Source: Paenibacillus terricola (GTDB lineage: Bacteria; Bacillota; Bacilli; Paenibacillales; Paenibacillaceae). From it: 64,000 nucleotides of DNA. A program made the position numbers and the translations under genes. The notes under the pieces were generated by a model that had not been told where the DNA came from, did no database searches, and saw nothing but the letters and a program-made list of their open reading frames with translations. Where the stretch lies: the NCBI RefSeq assembly GCF_014779765.1, contig NZ_JACXZA010000003.1:248001-312000 (forward strand), read 5' to 3'. Below, in pieces: positions 35,859 through 44,657 of this stretch; within the stretch, counting starts at the first letter, position 1, and each line of letters starts with the position of its first letter.

Positions 35859-37031
35859 ATGACCATGAAATCTGTAATATTCGATACGATTAATAAGCAT
35901 GCAGCACACTGGACTGCGATGTCACTCGACATTGGCGCCAACCCGGAGCTTGGCCACGAGGAATTCCGCTCTTCAGCGCTGCTCGCCGATGAGTTGGAAC
36001 GTCATGGCTTCACCGTCGAACGTGGGACGCTTGGACTGCCAACTGCCTTTATTGGCACATACGATTCAGGCAGGCCAGGTCCCGCCGCGGCTTTTCTGTG
36101 CGAATACGATGCGCTGCCGGAAATCGGACACGCATGCGGACACCACATTATCGGTGTGATGGGCGTCGCCGCTGCAGTTGGATTGAAGTCCGTCATCGAT
36201 GAGACTGGCGGTGTCATTCGTGTATATGGTACTCCAGCCGAAGAGACGAAAGGCGCCAAGGTGACGATGGCCGAAGCCGGCTTGTTCGATGACTGCTCGT
36301 TCGCACTCATGGCGCATCCGTACCACTCCTACGAGAAGTCCGGCGAATCACTGGCGATGGACGCGATCCAATTCGAGTTCTTCGGCAAAACGGCACATGC
36401 GGCAGCCAATCCGCATGATGGCGTGAACGCGCTTGATGCGGTCATTCAACTGTTCAACTCGCTGAACGCCTTACGACAGCAGGTGCGCAGCGACGCGAGG
36501 CTGCATGGCATCATCGATGCCGGAGGTCAGGCGCCGAACATTATTCCTGACTATGCCTCGGCCAAGTTCTATTTCCGCTCTGCGGACCGGGCATACACGA
36601 ACGAGCTGACGCAGCGCGCACTGCGCTGCGCGGAAGGTGCGGCGCTGCAAACGGGCTGTACGCTCAAGACGAATGCATATGAGTTTTCTTACGATGAGCT
36701 TCGGACGAATGAGACATTGTCCAGCTTGTTCTCGGCTAACTTGATCGAGGGAGGCGTACCAGCGGAAGCGATTGTTTCAGGTAAAGACAATGGTTCGGTG
36801 GATCTCGGCAACGTCTCCACCAGATGCCCAGCCATTCATCCCTATGTACAGGTCGTAGACAATCCGTACCAGCTTCATACGATTGAGTTCCGTGACGCCG
36901 CCATGCAGCCACGAGCGATGCAAGGCCTGCTATTCGGTGCGAAGGTACTCGCCGCAACGGCGTACGACGTGTGCGCCAATCCGGCGCTGCTCCGTCAGGT
37001 GCGCGAGGAGTTCGAGCGGGCTAAGAAATAG
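35859..37031 (+). CDS. M20 family amidohydrolase (AbgB/HipO-like)
   Basis: 390 residues. Metal-ligand motifs of the M20 aminoacylase group: CEYDALPEIGHACGHHIIGV, then GTPAEET; HGVNAL-like dimerisation region AAANPHDGVNALDAVIQ; C-terminal GSVDLGNVSTRCPAIHP. Such enzymes hydrolyse N-acyl or p-aminobenzoyl amino acids in the cytoplasm. AAAGGAG precedes ATG 35859; ATG 35865 is also possible. Divergent from an amino-acid ABC operon, which may import its substrate. Confidence 0.9.
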   Translation: MTMKSVIFDTINKHAAHWTAMSLDIGANPELGHEEFRSSALLADELERHGFTVERGTLGLPTAFIGTYDSGRPGPAAAFLCEYDALPEIGHACGHHIIGVMGVAAAVGLKSVIDETGGVIRVYGTPAEETKGAKVTMAEAGLFDDCSFALMAHPYHSYEKSGESLAMDAIQFEFFGKTAHAAANPHDGVNALDAVIQLFNSLNALRQQVRSDARLHGIIDAGGQAPNIIPDYASAKFYFRSADRAYTNELTQRALRCAEGAALQTGCTLKTNAYEFSYDELRTNETLSSLFSANLIEGGVPAEAIVSGKDNGSVDLGNVSTRCPAIHPYVQVVDNPYQLHTIEFRDAAMQPRAMQGLLFGAKVLAATAYDVCANPALLRQVREEFERAKK

Positions 37032-37060
37032 AATGTAGTTGGTTAAAGCAGCGATCTTAA

Positions 37061-37086
37061 AGCAGTGACCCTAAATGGTCGCTGCT
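37061..37086 (+). terminator. Terminator of the M20 gene
   Basis: AGCAGTGACC pairs with GGTCGCTGCT (one G-T pair) and is followed by TTTTTTGG. Confidence 0.85.
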
Positions 37087-37194
37087 TTTTTGGTATGTAA
37101 CGATAGTCGGCACTTCGCGAAGAGCTGCATATACTGACTCTCAGTTGGACTAGCAAGTACGTGTCGGTGAGACAAACCTTGATAGGAGTGGACG

Positions 37195-37440
37195 TAGGGT
37201 ATATATGCGCACCTACGTATTGGTGAATTCGCCTAATGCCCACTATAGGTGCACTCCTGCACCTTATGTACCGCCAAACCCGCCTTTGCCCCATTGTAGG
37301 TGCAATTCTGCACCTACATACACCAATCCCGCTTATCAACCCTCCTTAGGTGCGTTTCTGCACTAACATTCCACCAATCCACCTCCCCACCCATCTGTAG
37401 GTGCAATTCTGCACCTACGTCTCACCGTCACTAGTTCCTC
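37195..37440. repeat. Five tandem 51-bp repeats with palindromic core
   Basis: Units begin at 37195, 37246, 37297, 37347 and 37398 (periods 51, 51, 50, 51). Each has a core TAGGTGCA, 5-6 nt, TGCACCTA and a spacer containing CACCAATCC- or CCGCC-like sequence. Units 3 and 5 are perfect palindromes and the others are decayed. Spacers resemble one another, so it is not a CRISPR array. With 37441-37600 this fills the gap between the M20 and SPFH genes. Confidence 0.75.
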
Positions 37441-37626
37441 CCCCTAAGTTGCACCCTAATGTGCTCACAATTACGCTCTATTTCATTCTCCCCCACACTC
37501 CGTGCCCATTTTACTCTTTTCCACCATTTCACAAGGGGATTCATTTGCATGTATTTGTAAAAAGTGATATCATAAGTATATCAAATCAATATCATCACAT
37601 TTATTCTAAGGGGCGTGTCTTACAAT

Positions 37627-38499
37627 ATGGTGGAATCAAAAGCATGGTACATGAACGGCTATGCAGCGCTGCTTCTTGCGCTAGTCTCATTCATCGGCGG
37701 AATCGCACTTGTCATCGTCGGTGCCAGCGAGTCTGACCCCAATGCAGCGATGATTGTGTTTGGCGTCATCCTCTTCGTTGTCTTCATCATTACGGTTACT
37801 TCACTGGTTATCGTGCAGCCGAATGAAGCGAAGATTATTACATTCTTCGGCTCCTACAAAGGCACCGTACGAGACAGCGGCCTGTGGATGGTTGTGCCAT
37901 TCACGAACAAATCCAAAGTGTCGCTCAAAGTCCGCAACTTCAACAGCCAGACGCTTAAAGTCAACGACGAAGAAGGCAACCCGGTTGAGATCGGCGCCGT
38001 GGTCGTGTACAAAGTCAAAGATACGGCCAAAGCAAGTTTCGACGTCGATAACTACGAGAAGTTCGTCGCGATTCAGAGCGAGACGGCCATCCGCCATATC
38101 GCTGCGCATTATCCTTACGATTCCTACGACAATGATCCTAAGGCTTCGCTCCGCGGCAATGCGGATGAAGTTGCGACTGAACTGATGAATGAGCTTCAAT
38201 TCCGTCTCAACGTAGCTGGTGTGCAAGTTATCGAGACGCGCTTGTCCCACCTTGCCTATGCGCAGGAAATCGCAAGCGCCATGCTCCAGCGCCAACAAGC
38301 AATCGCCATCGTAGCCGCTCGGCAGAAAATCGTTGAAGGCGCTGTTGGCATGGTCGATGCAGCGCTTCAGCAGCTGGAGGCTTCCGGGATCACATTGGAC
38401 GACGAACGCCGTGCTGCAATGGTCAACAATCTGATGGTCGCGATCGTCTCCGATCGGGCAGCAACGCCTGTCATTAATGCCGGCTCGCTGTACAGCTAA
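37627..38499 (+). CDS. SPFH/Band 7 domain membrane protein
   Basis: 290 residues. Two N-terminal membrane helices (about 10-30 and 36-58) followed by an SPFH domain ([33 protein letters not shown]) and a helical tail rich in Ala and Gln. Resembles flotillin/prohibitin-type proteins that oligomerise on membranes and recruit proteases or enzymes; the role here is not known. ATG 37627 chosen with AAGGGG 13 nt upstream. Twelve bases before an Arc-like gene, a pairing common in Firmicutes. Confidence 0.9.
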   Translation: MVESKAWYMNGYAALLLALVSFIGGIALVIVGASESDPNAAMIVFGVILFVVFIITVTSLVIVQPNEAKIITFFGSYKGTVRDSGLWMVVPFTNKSKVSLKVRNFNSQTLKVNDEEGNPVEIGAVVVYKVKDTAKASFDVDNYEKFVAIQSETAIRHIAAHYPYDSYDNDPKASLRGNADEVATELMNELQFRLNVAGVQVIETRLSHLAYAQEIASAMLQRQQAIAIVAARQKIVEGAVGMVDAALQQLEASGITLDDERRAAMVNNLMVAIVSDRAATPVINAGSLYS

Positions 38500-38511
38500 G
38501 AAGGTATCATT

Positions 38512-38697
38512 ATGGGTAAAGAGAAGAAGGCTTTCCCGCTCCGCCTTGATCCAGAAATCTACCGTGCGCTAGAGCGCTGGGCCGGAGACGAGTTCCGCAG
38601 CGTCAACAGCCACATTGAATTTCTGCTTCGCGAATCCTTGGCGAAGTCTGGCCGATTGAAGCAATTGCGTCCTCCCGAGCCACCCGAATCCGAGTAA
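38512..38697 (+). CDS. Arc-like ribbon-helix-helix small protein
   Basis: 61 residues: PLRLDPEIYRALERWAGDEFRSVNSHIEFLLRESL is a ribbon-helix-helix fold, followed by a Pro/Glu-rich tail. Probably a dimeric DNA-binding protein. Partner genes for a toxin are not adjacent, so a toxin-antitoxin role is unlikely; it may regulate the upstream SPFH gene with which it is co-transcribed. Confidence 0.82.
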   Translation: MGKEKKAFPLRLDPEIYRALERWAGDEFRSVNSHIEFLLRESLAKSGRLKQLRPPEPPESE

Positions 38698-38744
38698 CAT
38701 ACGAGCCACTTTCGAGCCCTGCAGCCCCGCATCCCAGATAGCGG

Positions 38745-38764
38745 AGAGCATGGCTCTTTTTCTA
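38745..38764 (+). terminator. Terminator after the SPFH-Arc pair
   Basis: AGAGC and GCTCT around ATG, followed by TTTTTC; a longer GAGCCA/TGGCTC pairing from 38704 is also possible. Confidence 0.5.
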
Positions 38765-38881
38765 TCCACAAGTCCCTCCGCTCGAATTCATGAAGCGGAA
38801 GTGCTAATATAAATACACCTGACCAATGGACAAGTAAAACCGAGTACTAGTAACTCATGAATGACAAGGGAGGACTCTATT

Positions 38882-40114
38882 ATGAAAAATGAACTAATCC
38901 GCCGTTTCACCTCATACGTCGTAATCGATACCCAATCTGACGATGCAAGCGAGAGCTGCCCATCAACGCCAGGTCAATGGACGCTGGCGCGCAAGCTTGT
39001 CGACGAACTGAAGGAAATCGGCATGCAGGATGTAACCGTCGACGAGAACGGCTATGTGATGGCGACACTCCCTGCCAATACGGACAAACCAGTAGATACG
39101 ATCGGATTTCTGGCCCACGTCGACACAGCAACCGATTTCACCGGTAAAGACGTTAAACCGCAGCTTGTCGAGCAATATGACGGTCGTGATCTTGTACTGA
39201 ACGAGGCACTTGGCGTCGTTCTCGCAACTAAAGACTTCCCTGAACTCGCAGGTTATGTCGGACACACACTTATAACAACAGATGGCACAACGCTGCTCGG
39301 CGCAGACGACAAGGCGGGCATCACCGAGATTATGACCGCTATGGACTATCTGCTCCAACACCCGGAAATCAAACACGGCGCTGTACGCGTTGCCTTCACG
39401 CCTGACGAGGAAATCGGCAGAGGCCCGCACCGGTTCGACGTAGCTGCCTTCGGCGCCAAATATGCATACACGGTCGATGGCGGTCCGCTCGGCGAACTGC
39501 AATACGAAAGCTTTAATGCCGCCCAAGCGCGCATTACGGTTAAGGGCAACAATGTTCACCCTGGCACAGCCAAGGGCAAAATGGTTCACTCCTCCAAAAT
39601 CGCAATGGAACTGCACAGCCGTCTGCCTGCGCAAGAAGCACCGGAGTTCACAGAAGAATACGAAGGCTTCTTCCATCTGATCTCGATGCAGGGCACGGTC
39701 GAGCAGACGCAGCTTGTCTATATCATTCGCGATCATGACAAGGATAAATTCAATGCCCGCAAAGCGCTTGTCGAGCAAATCGTCGATGAATTCCGCGCCA
39801 AATACGGACCGTCCAGCATCGTGCTCGAGCTGAAAGATCAGTACTACAACATGCGAGATCGCATCGAGCCGGTTAAGCATATCGTCGATATTGCCTATGA
39901 CGCGATGAAGAGTCTCGACATCGAGCCGGTCGTCATTCCGATCCGCGGCGGTACCGACGGCTCCCAGCTGTCGTACATGGGTTTGCCAACGCCGAACATT
40001 TTCACCGGCGGCGAAAACTATCACGGCAAATTCGAATATGTGTCCGTCGATAATATGGTCCTTGCAACGAAGACGATTATCGAGATTATTAAACGTTTCG
40101 AGCAGCAGGCTTAG
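38882..40114 (+). CDS. pepT: Peptidase T (tripeptidase)
   Basis: 410 residues, M20B family. Zinc-site motifs [40 protein letters not shown] and the dimerisation/arginine block [15 protein letters not shown] match PepT, which removes the N-terminal residue from tripeptides in the cytoplasm. Start 38882 follows AGGGAGG. Monocistronic with its own terminator. Confidence 0.96.
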   Translation: MKNELIRRFTSYVVIDTQSDDASESCPSTPGQWTLARKLVDELKEIGMQDVTVDENGYVMATLPANTDKPVDTIGFLAHVDTATDFTGKDVKPQLVEQYDGRDLVLNEALGVVLATKDFPELAGYVGHTLITTDGTTLLGADDKAGITEIMTAMDYLLQHPEIKHGAVRVAFTPDEEIGRGPHRFDVAAFGAKYAYTVDGGPLGELQYESFNAAQARITVKGNNVHPGTAKGKMVHSSKIAMELHSRLPAQEAPEFTEEYEGFFHLISMQGTVEQTQLVYIIRDHDKDKFNARKALVEQIVDEFRAKYGPSSIVLELKDQYYNMRDRIEPVKHIVDIAYDAMKSLDIEPVVIPIRGGTDGSQLSYMGLPTPNIFTGGENYHGKFEYVSVDNMVLATKTIIEIIKRFEQQA

Positions 40115-40144
40115 ACGTCATCGCATCTCCATACTCAATGCCAA

Positions 40145-40172
40145 GAAACCGATCGCACCTGCGGTCGGTTTC
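40145..40172 (+). terminator. Terminator of pepT
   Basis: GAAACCGATCG pairs with CGGTCGGTTTC (one mismatch), followed by TTCACGCTTTT. Confidence 0.75.
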
Positions 40173-40663
40173 TTCACGCTTTTCGTCCACTTTTCTATAT
40201 CAAGCCTAATATTCATATGTTTGTAGTAACGGCTATATACGTGATATTTGACATTTGCCCATATGAAAGGAGTCTTTGCAAGCTCCGATGATATCTTCCG
40301 CTGATGCGTTACGATCGATCTTCAGGACTGGATACGACTCTGCCTTCGTTATTTCCCGGGCAATCGGTTCCAATTATCGTCAACTTCCTTATCCCATTCA
40401 AGACAACGCCACAGTTGTACACGAATACATCTGTCGCTTCATCCGATCAAACGCCGCCGACCGAAGCAAGCACATAGGTCGAAATGCTACCGACGCCTGC
40501 AATCGGTATTCGCAAGGATCCCGGTAGATCAAACCGTTCCAAGCGATGCAGAGGCATCCGTCCTCGTCCTGCCGAAGGAAAAGGAATAAACGCGAATAGG
40601 ACCATACCGAAGTAAGCAGTAACTTCGGTATGGCCCTTCTTACGGAACAACGCTTTTACACGG
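40173..40663. other. Gene-free region with a hairpin
   Basis: About 490 bases. Short open frames on both strands lack ribosome binding sites and recognisable sequence. A hairpin CCATACCGAAGT/ACTTCGGTATGG at 40601-40631 may terminate the minus-strand XRE gene. I see nothing else. Confidence 0.5.
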
Positions 40664-41221
40664 TTATTTGGGATTTGTTTCGCCCAGACTTATCCGATCT
40701 GTCTGAAACCTAGCCTTATGCTTGTCGGGTCCGTATTTCGAGGCATGTATAAATTTCAGCTTAAGGTCTGGCCGTACGGCTGATTCGTCGAGTGCCTGCA
40801 GAATGAAATGCATATAGCGAGTAAATAGCCACTGGGCTTGAAACGGTGTTGCACATTGAACGACCAGTTCGCCGTTCTCGTCAATGAAAGCAAGTGTCGG
40901 CTCGAAGTGAGTCCGATAGCTAGGCTCCGTTATTCGCTCTCGCATCCAATCTTGTACCTTCCGCCAGATCTCCACGCCGTCTTCTTGCACAGCCGGGATA
41001 GGCTCCGTTTCTTCACGTTTACGCAGCAGTTCGTCGATCGTCGAGCCGAATAGTCCAGCAAGTCCAACAAGCGCATCAATATCGGGTAAACATTCGCCCC
41101 GTTCCCACTTAGAGACTGCCTGATGACTAACGCGAAGCGTGTCTCCTAATCCTGTCTGAGATAATCCCAGCCTCTTGCGGCCAGCTAGAATGTTGCTGCC
41201 TACAACGATCGGATCAACCAT
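40664..41221 (-). CDS. XRE regulator fused to a DnaA N-terminal-like domain
   Basis: 185 residues. Residues 5-65 are a Cro/C1-type helix-turn-helix (RKRLGLSQTGLGDTLRVSHQ, AVSKWERGECLPDIDAL). After a linker, residues 82-150 (EIWRKVQDWMRERITEPSYR, the THFEPTLAFIDENGELVVQC strand, and QAQWLFTRYMHFILQAL) have the pattern of DnaA domain I, the part that binds DnaB and initiation regulators. The C-terminus is basic. GAGGTGAAAGG precedes the ATG. Monocistronic. Domain assignment rests on pattern recognition; the function, perhaps linking a transcription cue to replication proteins, is inference. Confidence 0.75.
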   Translation of the reverse strand: MVDPIVVGSNILAGRKRLGLSQTGLGDTLRVSHQAVSKWERGECLPDIDALVGLAGLFGSTIDELLRKREETEPIPAVQEDGVEIWRKVQDWMRERITEPSYRTHFEPTLAFIDENGELVVQCATPFQAQWLFTRYMHFILQALDESAVRPDLKLKFIHASKYGPDKHKARFQTDRISLGETNPK

Positions 41222-41324
41222 AGCCTTTCACCTCTATCGATTCACTATATAGTTTTATCATAGCAAAGCGAATAGAAACTGCCCAGCACGTGCTAGTTGA
41301 ATGCTTAGGTTTGTAGATGCAACC

Positions 41325-42620
41325 TTAGGTTGCTTGCGATGCGAGCCAGAGCTGCTCCTCGTCATCCGACTGGCATACTGCGATATTCGCGCCAAGCGAA
41401 CGGAAATCTTCGATCATATTCTCATAACCGCGTTCGATATGATGTACGCCCAGAATCGTTGTGCGGCCCTCCGCAATCATACCGGCCATCATGAGACCGA
41501 TGCCTGCCCGAATATCGGATGCATGGACAAGCGCACCTGTCAGCGGTTTGCCTCCGTTAAGGCGTGCAACGCCTGAACGCACCTCGATGTCCGCCCCCAT
41601 ACGACGCAGCTGTGCAGCATGCTGGAACCGATGCGGATAGATGCGATCCGAGATGAGGCTTCGACCCGGTGCCTTGAGCAGCAGCGAGGTCAGCGGTTGC
41701 TGTAGATCGGTCGCGAAACCAGGGTACATCGCCGTACGTACCCGTGTAGCCCGATATACACCAGTTGCTTCTGCTGAAATCGTACTGCTAGTCGTCTCAA
41801 TATGGAGTCCGATCTCCGTCAATTTAGCCAGGCAAGAGCCCAGGTGCTCTGGAATCACATCCGTTACGGTAACGGAGCCGCCAGTCACACCAGCCGCCAT
41901 CAGAAAAGCTCCTGCGATGAGCCGATCCGGAATGACGTTATACGTGCAGCCGTTCAAATGCGACACGCCATCAATAACAATCATGTCTGTGCCAGCGCCA
42001 CGAATGCGGGCTCCCATCTGAATAAGCAGGTTCGCGGTATCGACAACCTCAGGATCTCTTGCAGCATTGCGCAGTATCGTTCTGCCCTTAGCGCGTGCTG
42101 CCGCCATCATCACGTTCATCGTAGCGCCTGAGGTGATCATATCAAAATAAATATCCGCGCCTTCCAGCGAAGCCGCTTCCACTACGTAATGATCCGCATG
42201 GAACGTGAAGCGCGCCCCCATCGCCGTTAGCGCCTTCACGTGCTGATCCATCGGACGGCTTACGAAGTCGTCGCCGCCCGGATAACCGACACTAACTCGG
42301 CCATGCTTGGCAAGCAATGCGCCGATAAAATAATAAGCCGTACGGAATGCCGCTGCTTTGGCTGGTTCGATAACAGCATTACGAACCTCTCGTGAATCGA
42401 TCAACAGCTGTCCAGCCGATTCACGTTGAATGGAGAGCCCCATTCCTTCCGCAATTTGTTCAATAATCTGTATGTCAGCAATGGATGGAACATCGCAGAG
42501 CCGAACAGGCTCGTCCGCCAAGCATGCTGCCGCAATAAGCGACAGCGTGCTGTTCTTAGAGCCGGGAATTCGAACGGCTCCTCTCAGCGCCGGTGAAGGC
42601 TGTACGATGATTCTTTTCAT
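41325..42620 (-). CDS. MurA-like enolpyruvyl transferase with Asp at the fosfomycin-target position
   Basis: 431 residues, EPSP/MurA fold. N-terminal VRIPGSKNSTLSLIAA has the catalytic Lys22-Asn pair. The active-site loop reads GYPGGDDFVSRP: D117 aligns with Cys115 of E. coli MurA, and the loop differs from PGGCxIGxRP in several further positions. Asp here is known to give active, fosfomycin-insensitive MurA in Mycobacterium. It may be a second MurA or a related transferase acting on another sugar. GGAGGG precedes ATG 42620. Starts 4 nt after a DeoR-family regulator gene, so it is probably under that regulator. Confidence 0.85.
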   Translation of the reverse strand: MKRIIVQPSPALRGAVRIPGSKNSTLSLIAAACLADEPVRLCDVPSIADIQIIEQIAEGMGLSIQRESAGQLLIDSREVRNAVIEPAKAAAFRTAYYFIGALLAKHGRVSVGYPGGDDFVSRPMDQHVKALTAMGARFTFHADHYVVEAASLEGADIYFDMITSGATMNVMMAAARAKGRTILRNAARDPEVVDTANLLIQMGARIRGAGTDMIVIDGVSHLNGCTYNVIPDRLIAGAFLMAAGVTGGSVTVTDVIPEHLGSCLAKLTEIGLHIETTSSTISAEATGVYRATRVRTAMYPGFATDLQQPLTSLLLKAPGRSLISDRIYPHRFQHAAQLRRMGADIEVRSGVARLNGGKPLTGALVHASDIRAGIGLMMAGMIAEGRTTILGVHHIERGYENMIEDFRSLGANIAVCQSDDEEQLWLASQAT

Positions 42621-42624
42621 AAAA

Positions 42625-43422
42625 TTAAGTTCCCTCCATTGGTATAGGTTCATTGTCGTCTGGTGCCATGATGACTTGCACGCCTGCATGCTCCGCTTGT
42701 TGGATGAACGCTTGCGAAGCCTGCGTGTCCGTGATAAGCACGTCCAGCTCAGCAAGTGGAATGGAGCTCGCGAACAGATCGCGACCTAATTTCTCGCTTG
42801 GTGCTAATCCGATTCTCATTCTAGCGTTCTCGATAACCGCACGTACAAAGCTGCCTCCGTCCGGCGTCGCCATGCTAATCCCTTTGCTTGTAATGCCCCC
42901 GCCTGTAACAAAGCAAATATCAAACGAAAACTTGCGTACTTGTTCGATTGCGAGCGGATCAATAAAGCTTCCTGACGTTGTTCTTAATTTGCCGCCAATC
43001 AGATAGGCGTCAACATTATCCCAGCCTTTGATCGTATCTGCGATCTTCATTGCGTTCGTCACGATCGTAATCGGATAATGACGAGGAAGATGCTGCAGCA
43101 TCCCGTAATGAATGCCTGCCCCGCCGATAAATACGGCGTCGCCAGGCTGTATATATGAAGCCGCAAGCTTCGAAATGGCATCTTGTGTTTCGTTCGGAGG
43201 ACCATACCGCTTCTCCTCCGGTTTCGGAAATATGCGTACCTGATTAAGGGGTACTGCACCTCCGTACGATTTCTTAAGCAAACCCTGCTCTTCCATAATA
43301 GACAAATCACGGCGAATTGAATCGACCGATAACTGGAATTGCTGTGCTAGTTCCTTCACAACAATGCGCTGGTCTTTATGTAACTGATCCAAGATGAGCT
43401 GCCGGCGCTCTTCGGCTAACAT
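42625..43422 (-). CDS. DeoR/GlpR family transcriptional regulator
   Basis: 265 residues: N-terminal DeoR helix-turn-helix (RRQLILDQLHKDQRIVVKEL, then LSVDSIRRDLSIMEEQGLLKKSYGGA) and a C-terminal sugar-phosphate sensor domain (FIGGAGIHYGMLQHLP; DICFVTGGGITSKGIS). Such regulators respond to phosphorylated sugars. Directly upstream of and co-transcribed with the MurA-like gene. Confidence 0.9.
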   Translation of the reverse strand: MLAEERRQLILDQLHKDQRIVVKELAQQFQLSVDSIRRDLSIMEEQGLLKKSYGGAVPLNQVRIFPKPEEKRYGPPNETQDAISKLAASYIQPGDAVFIGGAGIHYGMLQHLPRHYPITIVTNAMKIADTIKGWDNVDAYLIGGKLRTTSGSFIDPLAIEQVRKFSFDICFVTGGGITSKGISMATPDGGSFVRAVIENARMRIGLAPSEKLGRDLFASSIPLAELDVLITDTQASQAFIQQAEHAGVQVIMAPDDNEPIPMEGT

Positions 43423-43663
43423 GCTTATGCCCCTTTATGACAATTTATGCTAACTATCGTCTATTTTATTCATTTTCATTCCATCATGTCAATCTCAGAC
43501 CTTCATGTTTCTTCATTATTCGCGTTAATATCGACAAAAATAAGAACAAACCGAAATGTAACTCATGTTACGTTGGTAACATCGATCTATTTGGTTAAAT
43601 ATGGAACATTTTCTATCGAGAAAACGTCTGATATTAGAATCAAAGAAAGGGGTGATTAGATAG

Positions 43664-44107
43664 ATGGAGAAACTGAGAAAGTCCTTCTGCATAGCCTTTA
43701 TCATCGTCTTAACGATATTATGTTGTGGATGTTCTTCTGATGACCGATCTGGACAAGGGGAAATCCACACAGAGGTATCCAATCCTAGTTCTGAACAAAT
43801 CCATCAGATAGTCATTAGCGCTAGAGATCAAGACAGCATCACGAAGACAAAAGAAGTGACAGATACAGAGTCCATTCAGAAAGTGTATGCAATCATACAA
43901 GACGCGAAGTGGATCAAAGCCAAAGCACTAATGGAAGGATTCGAAGACTACAGGTTTGAGCTTCAATTCGAAGGAGGCTCCACAACATACCTTGTATGGA
44001 TTACCCCAAATCATAAGCAGCTCGAAATCGTCATTCCCAATGAGAAATACGTGAAGTTGAGCGAGGAAGATTCAACGACCATTCACGAGTTGCTGTTCGG
44101 AAGCTAA
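43664..44107 (+). CDS. Hypothetical lipoprotein
   Basis: 147 residues: signal peptide with lipobox LCCGCSSDD (Cys about residue 23), polar linker, then a compact alpha/beta domain (VTDTESIQKVYAIIQDAKWI, FELQFEGGSTTYLVWI). Similar in layout to small Bacillales lipoproteins of unknown function (YhfM-like). AAAGGGGTGA precedes ATG. Monocistronic as far as visible. Confidence 0.75.
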   Translation: MEKLRKSFCIAFIIVLTILCCGCSSDDRSGQGEIHTEVSNPSSEQIHQIVISARDQDSITKTKEVTDTESIQKVYAIIQDAKWIKAKALMEGFEDYRFELQFEGGSTTYLVWITPNHKQLEIVIPNEKYVKLSEEDSTTIHELLFGS

Positions 44108-44120
44108 CGAGCAAAGGACG

Positions 44121-44168
44121 TTGACAGCCAACAAATAGGTTTGATTATGGTACCCATACGGGTATAAT
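44121..44168 (+). promoter_or_regulatory. Promoter with CsoR/CstR-type operator
   Basis: TTGACA (44121-44126), a 16-nt spacer and GATTAT (44143-44148). GGTACCCATACGGGTATAAT at 44149-44168 covers the transcription start. Its core TACCCATACGGGTAT differs at one of 15 positions from the site upstream of sqr, so the thioredoxin-like gene is probably in the same regulon. Confidence 0.72.
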
Positions 44169-44194
44169 CAAGGTAACGGAAAGGAGAAGGAGCC

Positions 44195-44530
44195 ATGAGA
44201 GAATTCGAGTTATTAACGAGCGTCGAATCGGCACAAGAATTTATAAGACGCCATCGACTGTCATTCCTTTATATCACCATAACGGGTTGCAGCGTTTGTC
44301 ATGCTTTGCAGCCTCAGGTTCAGAAGTTAATGACGAAATATCCGCAAATTCAATTGGGGACGATCGACGCGCAAGAGGTTCCTGCCGTATCCGGCAGTTT
44401 CTCCGTTTTTACCGCGCCTGTTTTATTGCTGTATGTAGAGGGGAAAGAATATATTCGCGAAGCGCGAATCGTGCATTTGGATCTGTTAGACGAAAAAATC
44501 GGTAAAATCTACGACTTAGTTGAAGGATAA
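44195..44530 (+). CDS. Thioredoxin family protein
   Basis: 111 residues, thioredoxin fold with a CSVC active site (C32, C35) and cis-Pro in FTAPVLLLY. It lacks a signal peptide, so it acts in the cytoplasm. AAAGGAGAAGGAG precedes ATG. The CsoR/CstR-type operator suggests induction by persulfide or copper; reduction of protein or low-molecular-weight persulfides is a plausible role. CstA or other sulfurtransferase genes are not adjacent. Confidence 0.85.
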   Translation: MREFELLTSVESAQEFIRRHRLSFLYITITGCSVCHALQPQVQKLMTKYPQIQLGTIDAQEVPAVSGSFSVFTAPVLLLYVEGKEYIREARIVHLDLLDEKIGKIYDLVEG

Positions 44531-44618
44531 CCCTTCAGAGACGAAGGATAGTAGAAACAATCCCTTTCCGAAACTGTACCGATCAGAGATTTCCCCTACC
44601 TTGCAGACAACAAAAAAA

Positions 44619-44638
44619 CTCGGCGTTTACACGCCGAG
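44619..44638 (-). terminator. Terminator of the Gfo/Idh gene
   Basis: CTCGGCGT pairs perfectly with ACGCCGAG around 4 nt, followed on the minus strand by TTTTTTTGTTG. Confidence 0.9.
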
Positions 44639-44657
44639 CTCTAGATTCTTTATTCGA

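Noticed and set aside
37043-37339. 98-codon minus-strand open frame with 17-residue repeats
   Set aside because: It is a by-product of the 51-bp tandem repeats (51 is a multiple of three).
37195-37440. CRISPR array
   Set aside because: Palindromic cores are spaced regularly, but the intervening segments resemble each other, only five units exist, cores are decayed, and there are no cas genes.
38512-38697. Toxin-antitoxin antitoxin gene
   Set aside because: No toxin-like gene is adjacent; the neighbour is an SPFH membrane protein.
40276-40527. 83-codon plus-strand open frame
   Set aside because: Start not preceded by a ribosome binding site, sequence not protein-like, and several frames in this area are equally open.
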